DNA of 64,000 nucleotides. Origin: Peredibacter starrii. GTDB lineage: Bacteria; Bdellovibrionota; Bacteriovoracia; Bacteriovoracales; Bacteriovoracaceae. Below the pieces are notes generated by a model. That model worked only from the letters and a program-made list of their open reading frames with translations. It ran no database searches and was not told the origin of the DNA. The stretch covers positions 3,534,001 through 3,598,000 of the forward strand of contig NZ_CP139487.1 in assembly GCF_034259205.1 (NCBI RefSeq). The letters are read 5' to 3'. Shown here piece after piece: positions 15,860 to 23,959 of this stretch. Every line of letters begins with the position of its first letter. Positions within the stretch are counted from its first letter, which is position 1. Both the position numbers and the translations under genes were made by a program.

Positions 15860-17344
15860 ATGGCAAAAACGAAGAACAATATAGAGATACCAAGCCTCAA
15901 TCTGATCAACAGGAAAGAAGGAAATATTGGGCAACAACTTCTTCAAAGATTAAGGGAGGCCATTAATGTAGGTGAATTAAAACCTGGAGAGCGCTTGCCT
16001 TCAACTCGCTCACTTGCAAGTTCACTTGAACTGGCTAGAGGTACTGTTACTGAAGTCTATGACCAGTTGATAGCGGAAGGTTACCTTGTAACCAAAGTCG
16101 GATCCGGTACAACAGTTGCATTAGATTTATTTGAAACAGAAATAAAATCTCCTCGTAAAACTTCGGCCTCTGAGTCTCAGATCACCTTATCTGAGAAGGC
16201 CAAATTTTATACCGCCCTTGCTGAACAATTTATCGCCAAGCCCACTACCCCGTTCTCAATTGCACAGCCTAAAAATGATGTTGCGATGGATGCAAACTGG
16301 GACAGAATAAACAGAAGAGTTAGATCATCTAAAACTGCAGGACCAAGCACATACCAAGAGCCAAATGGTCTCTTATATTTAAGAAATGAAATTGCTAATT
16401 ATGTAAGGAAAGCACGTTCAGTTTTATGTGAACCAGAGCAAGTTATTATCACAAGTGGTACCCAGCAAGGACTGTATTTAACTGCAAAGGTTCTTTTAGA
16501 AGAAAAAGATAAGGTCTGGATAGAAGATCCGACTTATCTTGGACTGAGTTCTATTTTGAAAGATTTTAAGATTAACATGGTACCTATTCCTGTCGATGAA
16601 AATGGTCTGGATGTTGATTTTGCTATAAAAAAATCTCCCAAAGCAAAAGCAGTCTATGTCACTCCTTCCCATCAGTATCCACTTGGGATGGTTATGAGTA
16701 TGGCAAGACGTCAGGCACTTATTAATTGGGCCATCAAAAACAATAGCTGGATCATTGAAGATGATTATGACAGTGAGCTTCGCTACTCAGGTCACCCCTT
16801 TCCTTCTTTGCAGGGTCTTGATCCCCAGAGGGTCATCTATCTCGGGACTTTCAGTAAGGTTTTGTATCCATCACTAAGATTAGGATATCTTATTTTACCA
16901 AGGCCATTGGTAAAAGCATTTGCTGGTGCAAAAGCAATTATTGATAGGCATTCTTCTTTATCTGATCAGCAAGTTCTTGCAACGTACATGAGTGAGGGAT
17001 ACTTCGAGTCGCATATCAGAAGAATACGAGCTGTTTACGCTCAAAAAAAGAACCTCCTGGTCGAACTCCTAACCAAGGAGCTTTCTTCAACTTGCTCCAT
17101 TCAGAACAATGACCAAGGAATGCACCTTATCCTTTGGCTTCCGCCAAAATCAAATGACACTTTAATTGCAAAGGAACTCCTCAAAGAAGGTATTGTAGTA
17201 AGAGCGGTCTCGACGCTTTATTCAAATGGTAAGGGTCGCTCCGGGTTGATGCTAGGCTATGGTGGCCACACGAATCAACAGCTTGCAGATGCAGTGAAAA
17301 AGTTAAAACGCACCCTACATAGACTTATGATTTCCTCTCCCTAA
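15860..17344 (+). CDS. MocR/PdxR-type regulator (GntR HTH fused to aminotransferase)
   Basis: A 494-aa fusion. Residues about 15-90 form a GntR winged helix (LKPGERLPSTRSLASSLELA, then RGTVTEVYDQLIAEGYL). The rest is a fold-type I aminotransferase domain with SGTQQGLYL, IEDDYDSELRY and the PLP Schiff-base Lys333 in GTFSKVLYPSLRLGYL. MocR proteins sense PLP or related amines and regulate vitamin B6, GABA or taurine genes, usually autoregulating. A divergent PaiB gene and inverted sites in the shared promoter support this. No SD is present; the operator half-site occupies that position, so its message has a very short leader. Confidence 0.9.
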   Translation: MAKTKNNIEIPSLNLINRKEGNIGQQLLQRLREAINVGELKPGERLPSTRSLASSLELARGTVTEVYDQLIAEGYLVTKVGSGTTVALDLFETEIKSPRKTSASESQITLSEKAKFYTALAEQFIAKPTTPFSIAQPKNDVAMDANWDRINRRVRSSKTAGPSTYQEPNGLLYLRNEIANYVRKARSVLCEPEQVIITSGTQQGLYLTAKVLLEEKDKVWIEDPTYLGLSSILKDFKINMVPIPVDENGLDVDFAIKKSPKAKAVYVTPSHQYPLGMVMSMARRQALINWAIKNNSWIIEDDYDSELRYSGHPFPSLQGLDPQRVIYLGTFSKVLYPSLRLGYLILPRPLVKAFAGAKAIIDRHSSLSDQQVLATYMSEGYFESHIRRIRAVYAQKKNLLVELLTKELSSTCSIQNNDQGMHLILWLPPKSNDTLIAKELLKEGIVVRAVSTLYSNGKGRSGLMLGYGGHTNQQLADAVKKLKRTLHRLMISSP

Positions 17345-17359
17345 AATATATTTTGGAGA
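17336..17359 (+). promoter_or_regulatory. Bulged hairpin masking the SD of the RibD-like gene
   Basis: TCTCC (17336-17340) pairs with GGAGA (17355-17359), the SD of ATG 17368. Inside, AAAA/TTTT (17343-17346 with 17351-17354) pair around TATA, with a 2-base bulge. A modest stability is expected. Confidence 0.35.
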
Positions 17360-17367
17360 AAAGACAC

Positions 17368-18000
17368 ATGAGAAAAGTCATCCTCGTTGAATTCATCAGC
17401 ATAGATAACGTCATTCAGGCACCGGGCGGTCCCGATGAAGATACTTCAGATGGCTTCAAATTCGGTGGTTGGCTCGCGCCCTTCTTCGATCAAGCTCTAG
17501 GTGAGGCCCTTGAGATTTCATATGGGCAACCATATGATCTCTTATTAGGAAAAAAGACCTATGACATCTTTGCTGGTTATTGGCCCAAGGTGGCAGCTCA
17601 AACGGAAGGCATAAGTGAAACAGATCGAAAGTTTGCATTGGAATTCGATGCTTGCACAAAATACGTAGCTACTCATAATACTGATTCTTTAAAATGGAAA
17701 AACTCTAAATCTCTCGGTTTAAGTGTTACCCAAGAGGTAGATAAACTTCGAAAAGAAGATGGAAAAAACCTCTTAGTCATTGGTAGCTCTAAGTTAGCGC
17801 ATACTCTACTCGCACATGACCTTGTCGATGAAATGCACCTCATGATCGCACCTATCATTCTTGGAAAGGGCAAACGTCTTTTTGATGAGAATAGTAGGCC
17901 CACTTCATTCAAGCTTAATCGCTCCGCTGTTTCTACGACAGGTATGCTTCTCATGCATTACCTTCGAGATGGAGAAGTTAAGACAGGCTCTGTTGCTTAA
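17368..18000 (+). CDS. RibD C-terminal-domain (dihydrofolate-reductase-like) protein
   Basis: A 210-aa stand-alone DHFR/RibD_C fold protein (YyaP/YwjB-like). MRKVILVEFISIDNVIQAPGG opens with the family pattern of a first strand and a PGGPDED loop. PYDLLLGKKTYDIFAGYWP and NLLVIGSSKLAHTLLAHDLVDE follow, with IAPIILGKGKRLF near the end. Such proteins bind NADPH, but the substrate is unknown. The start is taken at ATG 17368 because GGAGA precedes it by 8 bases; a TTG at 17353 is upstream. It follows the MocR gene by 23 bases and may belong to the same transcription unit. Confidence 0.87.
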   Translation: MRKVILVEFISIDNVIQAPGGPDEDTSDGFKFGGWLAPFFDQALGEALEISYGQPYDLLLGKKTYDIFAGYWPKVAAQTEGISETDRKFALEFDACTKYVATHNTDSLKWKNSKSLGLSVTQEVDKLRKEDGKNLLVIGSSKLAHTLLAHDLVDEMHLMIAPIILGKGKRLFDENSRPTSFKLNRSAVSTTGMLLMHYLRDGEVKTGSVA

Positions 18001-18070
18001 GCAATGAGAATTTAATTAATGCTTTATCGACTACTTCGGTTTTCCACTCTCTTTTCATATTTTAAAGAGA

Positions 18071-18109
18071 CTCTTTGTTGCGTCAGGGACGATTCCCTAG
18101 AACAAGGAG
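18071..18109 (+). promoter_or_regulatory. Two-part stem masking the SD of the 100-aa secreted protein gene
   Basis: CTCTTTGTT (18071-18079) pairs with AACAAGGAG (18101-18109), nine pairs including one G-U. The 3' arm contains the whole SD AAGGAG of ATG 18116. Inside lies a second perfect hairpin, AGGGA-CGAT-TCCCT (18085-18098). The composite folds the entire leader. Confidence 0.55.
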
Positions 18110-18115
18110 TTTCAA

Positions 18116-18418
18116 ATGAAAAAAGTTTTCTTTCTCGCATTCTCACTACTCTCCCTTACTGCATTTGCACAAGGTTCCCGTGGCCCACACAAAGAAGATC
18201 CGGAAATGAAGGCATGTTTCGAGGAGCTTAAAAGTAATGGGCAACTAAGTGAAGGATGCCAAGAGCTGTTTCAAGAAAAGCAAGAGCGGAAAAAGAAAAT
18301 TCAAAAATGTATCGCTGCAATAGATGGTGATGATGTCACTGATACTTCTTCTTCCGATGATACTACAACAGTTGACGATTCTGAGTCGGGAACGGAAGAC
18401 ACAACGATCACAGAATAA
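18116..18418 (+). CDS. Small secreted acidic protein, unknown function
   Basis: A 100-aa protein with a clear Sec signal peptide (MKKVFFLAFSLLSLTAFAQ, cleavage after AFA). The mature part has three cysteines (CFEELK, GCQEL, KCIAA), a charged coiled-coil-like middle, and an unstructured Asp/Ser/Thr-rich tail from about residue 73. It is probably periplasmic. I recognise no family. A folded leader masks its SD (18071-18109) and a hairpin follows the stop codon. A related-looking small secreted protein is encoded at 51691. Confidence 0.75.
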   Translation: MKKVFFLAFSLLSLTAFAQGSRGPHKEDPEMKACFEELKSNGQLSEGCQELFQEKQERKKKIQKCIAAIDGDDVTDTSSSDDTTTVDDSESGTEDTTITE

Positions 18419-18426
18419 TTGATTCA

Positions 18427-18452
18427 AAGGAAGAGTTTTATGCCTCTTCCTT
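18427..18452 (+). terminator. Hairpin after the 100-aa secreted protein gene
   Basis: AAGGAAGAG (18427-18435) and CTCTTCCTT (18444-18452) pair over 9 bases with an 8-base loop containing TTTTA. The downstream tail is CAGAATCTTTT, only weakly T-rich. Confidence 0.55.
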
Positions 18453-18501
18453 CAGAATCTTTTAAGTCTGTTGAAGTTTCATTTCATCACAGTCCATGTA
18501 C

Positions 18502-18528
18502 TTCCTTCTAAGATAAATCGAGAAGGAG
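18502..18528 (+). promoter_or_regulatory. Hairpin masking the SD of the DUF6321-like gene
   Basis: TTCCTTCT (18502-18509) pairs with AGAAGGAG (18521-18528), eight pairs including one G-U, with an 11-base loop. AAGGAG is the SD for ATG 18535. Confidence 0.5.
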
Positions 18529-18534
18529 AACTTT

Positions 18535-18741
18535 ATGAAAAAGAAAGCAATAAAAGACCCTAAAGGTGGATTAAATGTTCACTCACCCCGAGGTCCTCTC
18601 AAAGATAAAGAAGGAAAACCAACTCGCTTGGCACTTTCCGCACGAGCGTGGGGAGAACCAGCTCCAAAAACAATGGAGTCAGCAAAAAAACTAGCAGCAA
18701 AAGGTAGACGTCTTTTAGAGCAGGCCAAGAAAGCGGCCTAG
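18535..18741 (+). CDS. Small basic DUF6321-like protein
   Basis: A 68-aa, lysine-rich protein. HSPRGPLKDKEGKPTRLALS followed by ARAWGEPAPKT, and a C-terminal KLAAKGRRLLEQAKKA helix, match the tail of DUF6321 proteins, small basic proteins found in bacteria and phages. Longer members carry an extra N-terminal segment that is absent here. The function is unknown; its basic charge suggests nucleic-acid binding. SD AAGGAG is 6 bases before the ATG but lies in a hairpin. A second tiny basic gene follows 9 bases later, so the two form a pair. Confidence 0.75.
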   Translation: MKKKAIKDPKGGLNVHSPRGPLKDKEGKPTRLALSARAWGEPAPKTMESAKKLAAKGRRLLEQAKKAA

Positions 18742-18750
18742 AGGTGATTT

Positions 18751-18900
18751 ATGGCAAAGAAAAAACAAGGTCTGTACGCAAATATTCATAAAGCGCAAGA
18801 AAGAGAAAAGCATGGTGGCAGACCGGTTAGGAAAAAAGGTGAAGCAGGGGCCCCAACGAATGAGGCCTTTAGAAAAGCGAAGAAAACTGCAAAAAAATAG
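18751..18900 (+). CDS. 49-aa basic protein, partner of the DUF6321-like gene
   Basis: A short gene of 49 codons plus TAG, with SD GAGGTG 4 bases before ATG. The product is very basic: MAKKKQGLYANIHKAQERE, a Gly/Arg turn (HGGRPVRKKG), then GAPTNEAFRKAKKTAKK. The YANIHKAQER and GAPTNEAF elements recall a family of tiny Lys-rich proteins common in phages and bacteria next to DUF6321-like genes. It is probably co-transcribed with the gene 9 bases upstream. The function is unknown. It ends 2 bases before the stop codon of the convergent GFA gene. Confidence 0.7.
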   Translation: MAKKKQGLYANIHKAQEREKHGGRPVRKKGEAGAPTNEAFRKAKKTAKK

Positions 18901-18902
18901 TA

Positions 18903-19250
18903 CTAATGGCTTTTTCCATCAAATTCGGTGACAGGTAGATTTTTAAAATCAAATTCTTCCAGACATCTCACATTGATAGAAACCATTTTCGTTCCATCAG
19001 GCATAGTCCCTCTGCCGAAAGAGCTGACACCACAATTTTTACAGAACAAGTGGTGAATAGTTTTCTTATTGAATTGATAGTCCGAAAGTGAAGTTTCGCC
19101 TTTCAAAAGCTTGAAATGACTTTCAGGCGCAAAGGCCAGAATATGCCCCTTTTTGGAACAAATAGAACAATTACACGTTATTCCCGAATCAATATTCGCT
19201 TCGACTTCATAGCGAATATTCCCACAATGACATCCACCTTGATAAATCAT
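18903..19250 (-). CDS. GFA/CENP-V-like zinc protein
   Basis: A 115-aa protein of the GFA (glutathione-dependent formaldehyde-activating/CENP-V) fold. It carries the Zn-binding sets CHCG (early), CNCSICSKKG and FCKNCGV in the right order. The ATG at 19250 is chosen because AGGAGG lies 5 bases upstream and family similarity begins there; the frame extends 38 codons further into the divergent promoter. The name is historical: most members have no proven formaldehyde activity. A second, different GFA paralogue lies at 19796, with a GNAT gene between. Confidence 0.87.
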   Translation of the reverse strand: MIYQGGCHCGNIRYEVEANIDSGITCNCSICSKKGHILAFAPESHFKLLKGETSLSDYQFNKKTIHHLFCKNCGVSSFGRGTMPDGTKMVSINVRCLEEFDFKNLPVTEFDGKSH

Positions 19251-19279
19251 TCTTTCCTCCTGAATGCTAGTTGTAAATA

Positions 19280-19295
19280 TGTTATACTCCTTATC
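19280..19295 (+). promoter_or_regulatory. Extended -10 promoter, probably leaderless GNAT message
   Basis: TG-T-TATACT (19280-19288) is an extended -10 element. It ends 7 bases before the ATG at 19296, and no SD is present. The region is shared with the divergent GFA gene. Confidence 0.45.
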
Positions 19296-19787
19296 ATGGA
19301 AACTCGAAATTATTTCGTTAGACGTGCACAGCATTCTGACGCTCAACCGATCATTGATTCTCATGACCGATCAATCCGCGAGATATGCTCGAAAGATTAT
19401 ACTCAAGAACAGATTGATGCGTGGTCGGCTCGAAAGCTAAAAACAGAACATTGGTGCCAGACAATTGATCGTGATTTCGTTTGGGTAGTTGAATTAGATT
19501 CTGAAGTCAGAGGCTTTGGACACTTGGCCAAGATGGATGATGAAGTGGCAGAAGTTATGGGGCTCTATTTTACACCAGAGCTCTTGGGGCTGGGAGCTGG
19601 TAAGGAACTTTTTAGAGTCCTGATTACAGAAGCAAAATCCCTGAAGATAAAACGACTCCAACTCTTAGCAACGATTACTGCGAAATCATTCTATGAGAAA
19701 TTTGGTTTCAAACAGATAGAAGGTCGGTGTAGCATTGAAATGCGTGGAGTTGATATCCCCTGCTTCCCAATGGAAAGCATTCTATAA
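19296..19787 (+). CDS. GNAT N-acetyltransferase
   Basis: A 163-aa GNAT. RRAQHSDAQPIIDSHDRSIRE forms the first strand and helices, VWVVELDSEVRGFGHL and VMGLYFTPELLGLGAGKELF contain the acetyl-CoA loop (L-G-L-G-A-G), and FYEKFGFKQIEG is the typical C-terminal segment. The ATG at 19296 is preferred; upstream in-frame codons overlap the divergent GFA gene. It lacks an SD and has a -10 element 7 bases upstream, so it is probably leaderless. The second GFA gene starts 8 bases after its stop codon. The substrate is unknown. Confidence 0.87.
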   Translation: METRNYFVRRAQHSDAQPIIDSHDRSIREICSKDYTQEQIDAWSARKLKTEHWCQTIDRDFVWVVELDSEVRGFGHLAKMDDEVAEVMGLYFTPELLGLGAGKELFRVLITEAKSLKIKRLQLLATITAKSFYEKFGFKQIEGRCSIEMRGVDIPCFPMESIL

Positions 19788-19795
19788 GGTTGAAT

Positions 19796-20185
19796 ATGCA
19801 TAAAGGTTCTTGTCTATGCGGTTCAGTGAACTTCGAAATCGATGGAGATTTTGAAAGTTTCTTTCTTTGCCACTGTAAACATTGTCAAAAAGACACTGGC
19901 TCTGCCTATGCTGCGAATCTTTTCTCTACTAAGGCAAAGCTAAAATGGATTTCGGGAAAAGAACACGTAAAGACCTATAATCTTCCTGGAACACGACATG
20001 CAAAGAGCTTTTGCAGTGAATGCAGTTCAGCAGTTCCCAACGAGGCGGGCTTTCTTCAAGTTCCAGCTGGCAGCCTAGATACTCAATTTAATTTAAAACC
20101 AAATGCTCATATCTTTTGCAGTAGCAGTGCAAATTGGGAGCGTGGTCTGGAAAACATCCAGCAGTTCGAGAAGTTTCCTAATTAA
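19796..20185 (+). CDS. GFA/CENP-V-like zinc protein (second paralogue)
   Basis: A 129-aa GFA-fold protein. The Zn ligands are CLCG, CHCKHCQK and FCSECSS, with the conserved GSAYAAN segment between. The start is ATG 19796 with AAGG upstream; a TTG two codons earlier is possible. It is co-transcribed with the GNAT gene. It differs clearly from the GFA protein at 18903, so the two are not a recent duplication. Its TAA overlaps the convergent methyltransferase stop codon by four bases (TTAA). The function is unproved. Confidence 0.86.
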   Translation: MHKGSCLCGSVNFEIDGDFESFFLCHCKHCQKDTGSAYAANLFSTKAKLKWISGKEHVKTYNLPGTRHAKSFCSECSSAVPNEAGFLQVPAGSLDTQFNLKPNAHIFCSSSANWERGLENIQQFEKFPN

Positions 20186-21030
20186 GTCGTAACCACTAAG
20201 AACTCTTCCCCGCTCGAAGGTTTAAGATCATCAGGTCTGCCGGCAAAATACATCTGAATAATATCTTGTCTTGAAACATGTCTCACGTCTTTTAAACCCG
20301 CTTCCTCCGCTAACGTTATAGCTTCCGAAGACGCAAACAGACTTAAGAATGGAGTCCCTGCTTCAGCAGTTCTTTTCATGACCATTTCATAAGGAACGCG
20401 GTCTTCTGGTTCAACCAACTCTGGTGGAAGCATAAAGGTCATCGCAAGTGTTGATCCTGAAGCAAGAGTCGATACTTTCTGAAAAGTATCTAAGTTGGCC
20501 TCTCTTGTGAGGTACATCGAAACACCAGTCGACACAACATAGGTTGGTTGGTCCAATTTAAAACCATTTTCTTTTAGCTTTTCTAACCAAGACTCTCCAT
20601 ATTCAAAATCAACAGGAACAAATTTCAAATAGTCCGGAATGGTATAATCAAGTTCTGCTAATCGCTTTTTCTTCCAGGCTTGAGTCTGAGGTTCATCGAT
20701 CTCAAACACCTTAATTTTTGAAGCGATATCAGGTCTTCTCTGAGCAAATGTATCAAGACCAGAGCCTAGGATCACATACTGAGTAACACCATGATTGATT
20801 TTTTCTAATAATAAATCTTCTATGAATCGAGCTCGACCAACAATGGAAGCTCGATATCCACGAGTCCCTTGAGGATGCATATCTCCTCGCTCTTTCCAGC
20901 TTTCATCTGGTGCTACTAACTTCAGACCGAATTCATCCTTAAAAATTGGTGAGGCATCGATTTGTGCATGCATGGCACGCCAAAGAGCAACTCTAACTGC
21001 GGTATGATCTGGAATGGTGATTTGTTTCAT
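20182..21030 (-). CDS. Class I SAM methyltransferase, LCM/TIGR00027-like
   Basis: A 282-aa cytoplasmic methyltransferase related to leucine carboxyl methyltransferases (SAM_MT family TIGR00027). Supporting motifs: GYRASIVGRARFIEDLLLE before the Rossmann core, VILGSGLDTFAQRRPD as the SAM-binding motif I, VFEIDEPQTQAWKKKRL as motif II, and VSTGVSMYL later. The bacterial acceptor is usually unknown. SD GAGAGG precedes ATG. It lies downstream of the MCP gene on the same strand, but a strong hairpin (21061-21086) separates the two. Confidence 0.88.
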   Translation of the reverse strand: MKQITIPDHTAVRVALWRAMHAQIDASPIFKDEFGLKLVAPDESWKERGDMHPQGTRGYRASIVGRARFIEDLLLEKINHGVTQYVILGSGLDTFAQRRPDIASKIKVFEIDEPQTQAWKKKRLAELDYTIPDYLKFVPVDFEYGESWLEKLKENGFKLDQPTYVVSTGVSMYLTREANLDTFQKVSTLASGSTLAMTFMLPPELVEPEDRVPYEMVMKRTAEAGTPFLSLFASSEAITLAEEAGLKDVRHVSRQDIIQMYFAGRPDDLKPSSGEEFLVVTT

Positions 21031-21060
21031 ATGAACCTCTCACCAATGCTACATTAAGTG

Positions 21061-21086
21061 CAGGGCGAAGTCTAAACTTCGCCCTG
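21061..21086 (-). terminator. Perfect 11-bp hairpin between MCP and methyltransferase genes
   Basis: CAGGGCGAAGT (21061-21071) and ACTTCGCCCTG (21076-21086) pair perfectly around a CTAA tetraloop. On the minus strand it lies 10 bases after the MCP stop and 30 bases before the methyltransferase start. There is no T-tract, so it may attenuate rather than terminate. Confidence 0.55.
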
Positions 21087-21095
21087 AAACAAACC

Positions 21096-22637
21096 TTAAA
21101 AACCTTCTACTCGACCGATGGCTTCTTCGTCATTCACTACCATTAGTTTTCTCTTAGGTTGTGTCATCGCCATTCGCTTCTCTTCTCTACCAGTGATAAA
21201 TGTTTGCATATTTAGCACTAGACCAGTAAGAGTTTCGGCCTGAGACGACATTTCTGTCGCGGAAGATGCCACTTCTTCTGATGAAGAAGCGTTACTCTGG
21301 ATCGCCTGATCTAGGTGATTCATCGCCTTAGAGATCTGCTCAATGCCGTTAGCTTGTTCTTGGGAGGCAGCGGAAATCTCACTGTTAAGTTCTGCCACCT
21401 TTTTAACAGATGACAGAATTTCTTTTAGAGAAGCACCTGAAGTATCTGCAATCTGCACTCCTTCTTCAGTCTTTGTCACGTTTTCCTTAATCAAAGTATT
21501 AATGTCCTTTGCCGCAACAGCTGAACGTCCGGCAAGACTTCTAACAGCGTCTGCGACTACTGCAAAACCTTTACCCTGCTCACCCGCTCTTGCAGCTTCT
21601 ACGGCCGCATTCAGTGCCAGGAGGTTTGTCTGAAAAGCAATGTCATCAATCACATTAATAATCTCTTCAATTTTTTTAGACGACTTCGACATTTCTCCCA
21701 TAGCAGAGATCAGCTTATTAATTTCTTTCTCACCTGTCTCAGCAGAGTAAAGTGTCTTCTGAGACAATGAGTTGGCCTCTTTGGCGTGTTCCGAATTGAG
21801 TTTAACCATTGAAGAGAGCTCTTCCAGAGAAGAAACTGTCTCTTCTAAGGAAGCGGCAGACTCAGTTGCTCCTTGAGATAATTCTGTTGATGCCGAACTT
21901 AGTTGATGACTTGCAGATGACGTTTGAGTTGAAGAACTTGAAATCTCTCCGGCAATTGTAGTGATAGTTTTGCTGATCGAGTTTGAGAAATAAAAACCTA
22001 TTCCGATGGCAAAGGTAACACCAGCAACAGAAAATATTACACTTAATAAAGTGGCTGCATTGTAGGCCTCAGTTGCTTGTTCTTTTTTTACTTTGGCAAA
22101 TTTTGTTTGATATTGAAAAAGTGCATCAAACTTCTCTTTAGCTGTTAGACGAAGTTTTCTCAGATCTTCGTCTACAAAATTTTTAATTTCAGCGGGATTG
22201 GCCTTACCTTCCAGACCATTCTCCAACATTCCAAAGTAAGTTTTAACGTTTGCCTTATACACCTGCCAACTGTCCCAGATGTCTGTATAAAATTGCTTAC
22301 CTCCTGGCATGAATGGAAGAGCACGATACTCTTTATCTAATTCATCCATCATTTTTGCGGTCTCTTCAAATCTTCCGTGAATTCGATGCACTTCAGTCAG
22401 ACTATTTCCGATATAAGCCATGTACGCACGAAAAACTAATCGATGAGCTTCGTGACCAGTATCATTCAGTTCAGCGGTCTTTTGAGACTTCTCCAGAATA
22501 ACATCTGAAATATAGCTATATTCAGATTGCACTTTCTGCATTGAAAAATACCCAACAGCAGCGACAACCATCACAAAGAAAGACACAAATGTGAAAGCCA
22601 TCAGCAGTTTTGTCTTTAAACTTTTTCCTTTAAACAC
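21096..22637 (-). CDS. Methyl-accepting chemotaxis protein
   Basis: A 513-aa inner-membrane chemoreceptor. TM1 is about residues 9-29, followed by a periplasmic four-helix-bundle (4HB_MCP-like) sensor of about 165 residues and TM2 at about 192-215. A HAMP domain is not obvious; the segment after TM2 is short. The cytoplasmic signalling hairpin has the highly conserved tip IDDIAFQTNLLALNAAVEAA then RAGEQGKGFAVVADAVR. Methylation-helix Glu/Gln pairs are visible. The start is GTG with SD AAGGAG 8 bases upstream. CCGATAG on the minus strand at 22687-22693 recalls a flagellar sigma-28 -10, but a matching -35 is not seen. Confidence 0.92.
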   Translation of the reverse strand: MFKGKSLKTKLLMAFTFVSFFVMVVAAVGYFSMQKVQSEYSYISDVILEKSQKTAELNDTGHEAHRLVFRAYMAYIGNSLTEVHRIHGRFEETAKMMDELDKEYRALPFMPGGKQFYTDIWDSWQVYKANVKTYFGMLENGLEGKANPAEIKNFVDEDLRKLRLTAKEKFDALFQYQTKFAKVKKEQATEAYNAATLLSVIFSVAGVTFAIGIGFYFSNSISKTITTIAGEISSSSTQTSSASHQLSSASTELSQGATESAASLEETVSSLEELSSMVKLNSEHAKEANSLSQKTLYSAETGEKEINKLISAMGEMSKSSKKIEEIINVIDDIAFQTNLLALNAAVEAARAGEQGKGFAVVADAVRSLAGRSAVAAKDINTLIKENVTKTEEGVQIADTSGASLKEILSSVKKVAELNSEISAASQEQANGIEQISKAMNHLDQAIQSNASSSEEVASSATEMSSQAETLTGLVLNMQTFITGREEKRMAMTQPKRKLMVVNDEEAIGRVEGF

Positions 22638-22855
22638 AATAAAACTCCTTCATAAAATTAATAAAATTTAACGGCATGCGGTTGCTCTATCGGAAAATTT
22701 CATTATTCTATACGCTTAAGTTTTCTTAATTTTGCCAAAAGGAATATTTTGTAAGGTATCCATTACATTGGAGGGCCAGAGCAAAAACGTCCGGCATATT
22801 TCGTCTGTTTATAGTCTTTTGTTACAGCTATTTATCTAGAAAAGATGAGGTCCTA

Positions 22856-23959
22856 ATGTCAGAAGCACGCTTCAGTATTAAAGCTATTTTTCAACCAAAG
22901 CATTTAATCCCACTGCTTTCGCTGATCATTCTAGTTTTTCTGAAAGGAACTTCTGAGATGAATTTTGTGTACTCGCTCATAGCGATAACTCTTCTAGGTG
23001 TTTCGGTTATGACATCAGTTCACCACGCCGAAGTAATTGCTCATAAAATTGGTGAAGGCCTTGGAACTCTCGTTCTTGCTCTTTCAGTGACTATCATTGA
23101 AGTAGGCCTCATTCTTTCCTTAATGGGTTTAAATGGTCCAGATGCGAGTGTGCTTGCTCGTGATACGGTCTTTGCAGCGGTAATGATTGTTACGAATGGA
23201 ATTGTGGCCCTATGTCTGATCCTGGGAGGGATTAAATTCCGTGAGCAAGAATTTCAGGTTCAGGGTTCAAGAAGTCTTCTCGTGGTTTTAATCGCTCTTT
23301 CATTCTTGATTTTCGTGCTTCCCATTTATTCTTCTAAAGAAACAAGTTCATTTTCTCCCCTTCAAGGGATCATCATTAGCGCAATTTCACTTATTCTTTA
23401 TGCGCTATTTATTATTTTCCAAACTAAGACCCATAAAAGTTATTTTGAAGCTGAAACTTCCAATCTCAGTGTTGTTGATGAACAGGCCCATGATGAAATC
23501 ACAAAAGCTGAAGCATGGCTTAGCTTTGCTTCATTATGTATCAGTCTTGTTGCAGTAATCGGCCTGGCAAAATTAATGTCCCCAACTATCGAGAACTTCG
23601 TGGTGATGCTTGGTGCTCCCAAGTCTTCAGTGGGTCTTATCATCGCAACGATTGTATTGTTACCTGAAGCCTGGGCGGCAGTAAGTGCGGCACGAGCGAA
23701 TCGTCTTCAAACAAGTCTTAATTTGGCACTTGGTTCGGGGATCGCAAGTATCGCACTCACAATCCCAGTTGTTATAGGTTACTCAATTATGACGAACACC
23801 GAACTCATTTTAGGATTAACTCCGAAGAATCTGGTGTTTATGGCCATGACTTTTTCAGTTGGTACAATCACTCTCGGTACGGGTAAATCGACCCTACTTC
23901 AAGGTGCGGTTCATGGTGGAATTCTTACTGCCTATTTCCTGATGTCGTTTGTTCCTTAG
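22856..23959 (+). CDS. chaA: Ca2+/H+ antiporter, ChaA family
   Basis: A 367-aa inner-membrane cation/proton antiporter of the CaCA superfamily, the length of E. coli ChaA. About 11 helices are visible in two inverted halves, each with an alpha-repeat: GLGTLVLALSVTIIEVGLIL (helix 2) and IVLLPEAWAAVSAARANRLQ (second half), with the catalytic Glu in each. It exports Ca2+ or Na+/K+ in exchange for protons, relevant to alkaline and salt stress. SD GAGG precedes ATG. Its TAG overlaps the convergent tpm stop codon by four bases (TTAG). Confidence 0.93.
   Translation: MSEARFSIKAIFQPKHLIPLLSLIILVFLKGTSEMNFVYSLIAITLLGVSVMTSVHHAEVIAHKIGEGLGTLVLALSVTIIEVGLILSLMGLNGPDASVLARDTVFAAVMIVTNGIVALCLILGGIKFREQEFQVQGSRSLLVVLIALSFLIFVLPIYSSKETSSFSPLQGIIISAISLILYALFIIFQTKTHKSYFEAETSNLSVVDEQAHDEITKAEAWLSFASLCISLVAVIGLAKLMSPTIENFVVMLGAPKSSVGLIIATIVLLPEAWAAVSAARANRLQTSLNLALGSGIASIALTIPVVIGYSIMTNTELILGLTPKNLVFMAMTFSVGTITLGTGKSTLLQGAVHGGILTAYFLMSFVP

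Noticed and set aside
22687-22693. Possible sigma-28 promoter (CCGATAG on the minus strand) before the MCP gene
   Set aside because: No TAAA-like -35 is found at the required distance.
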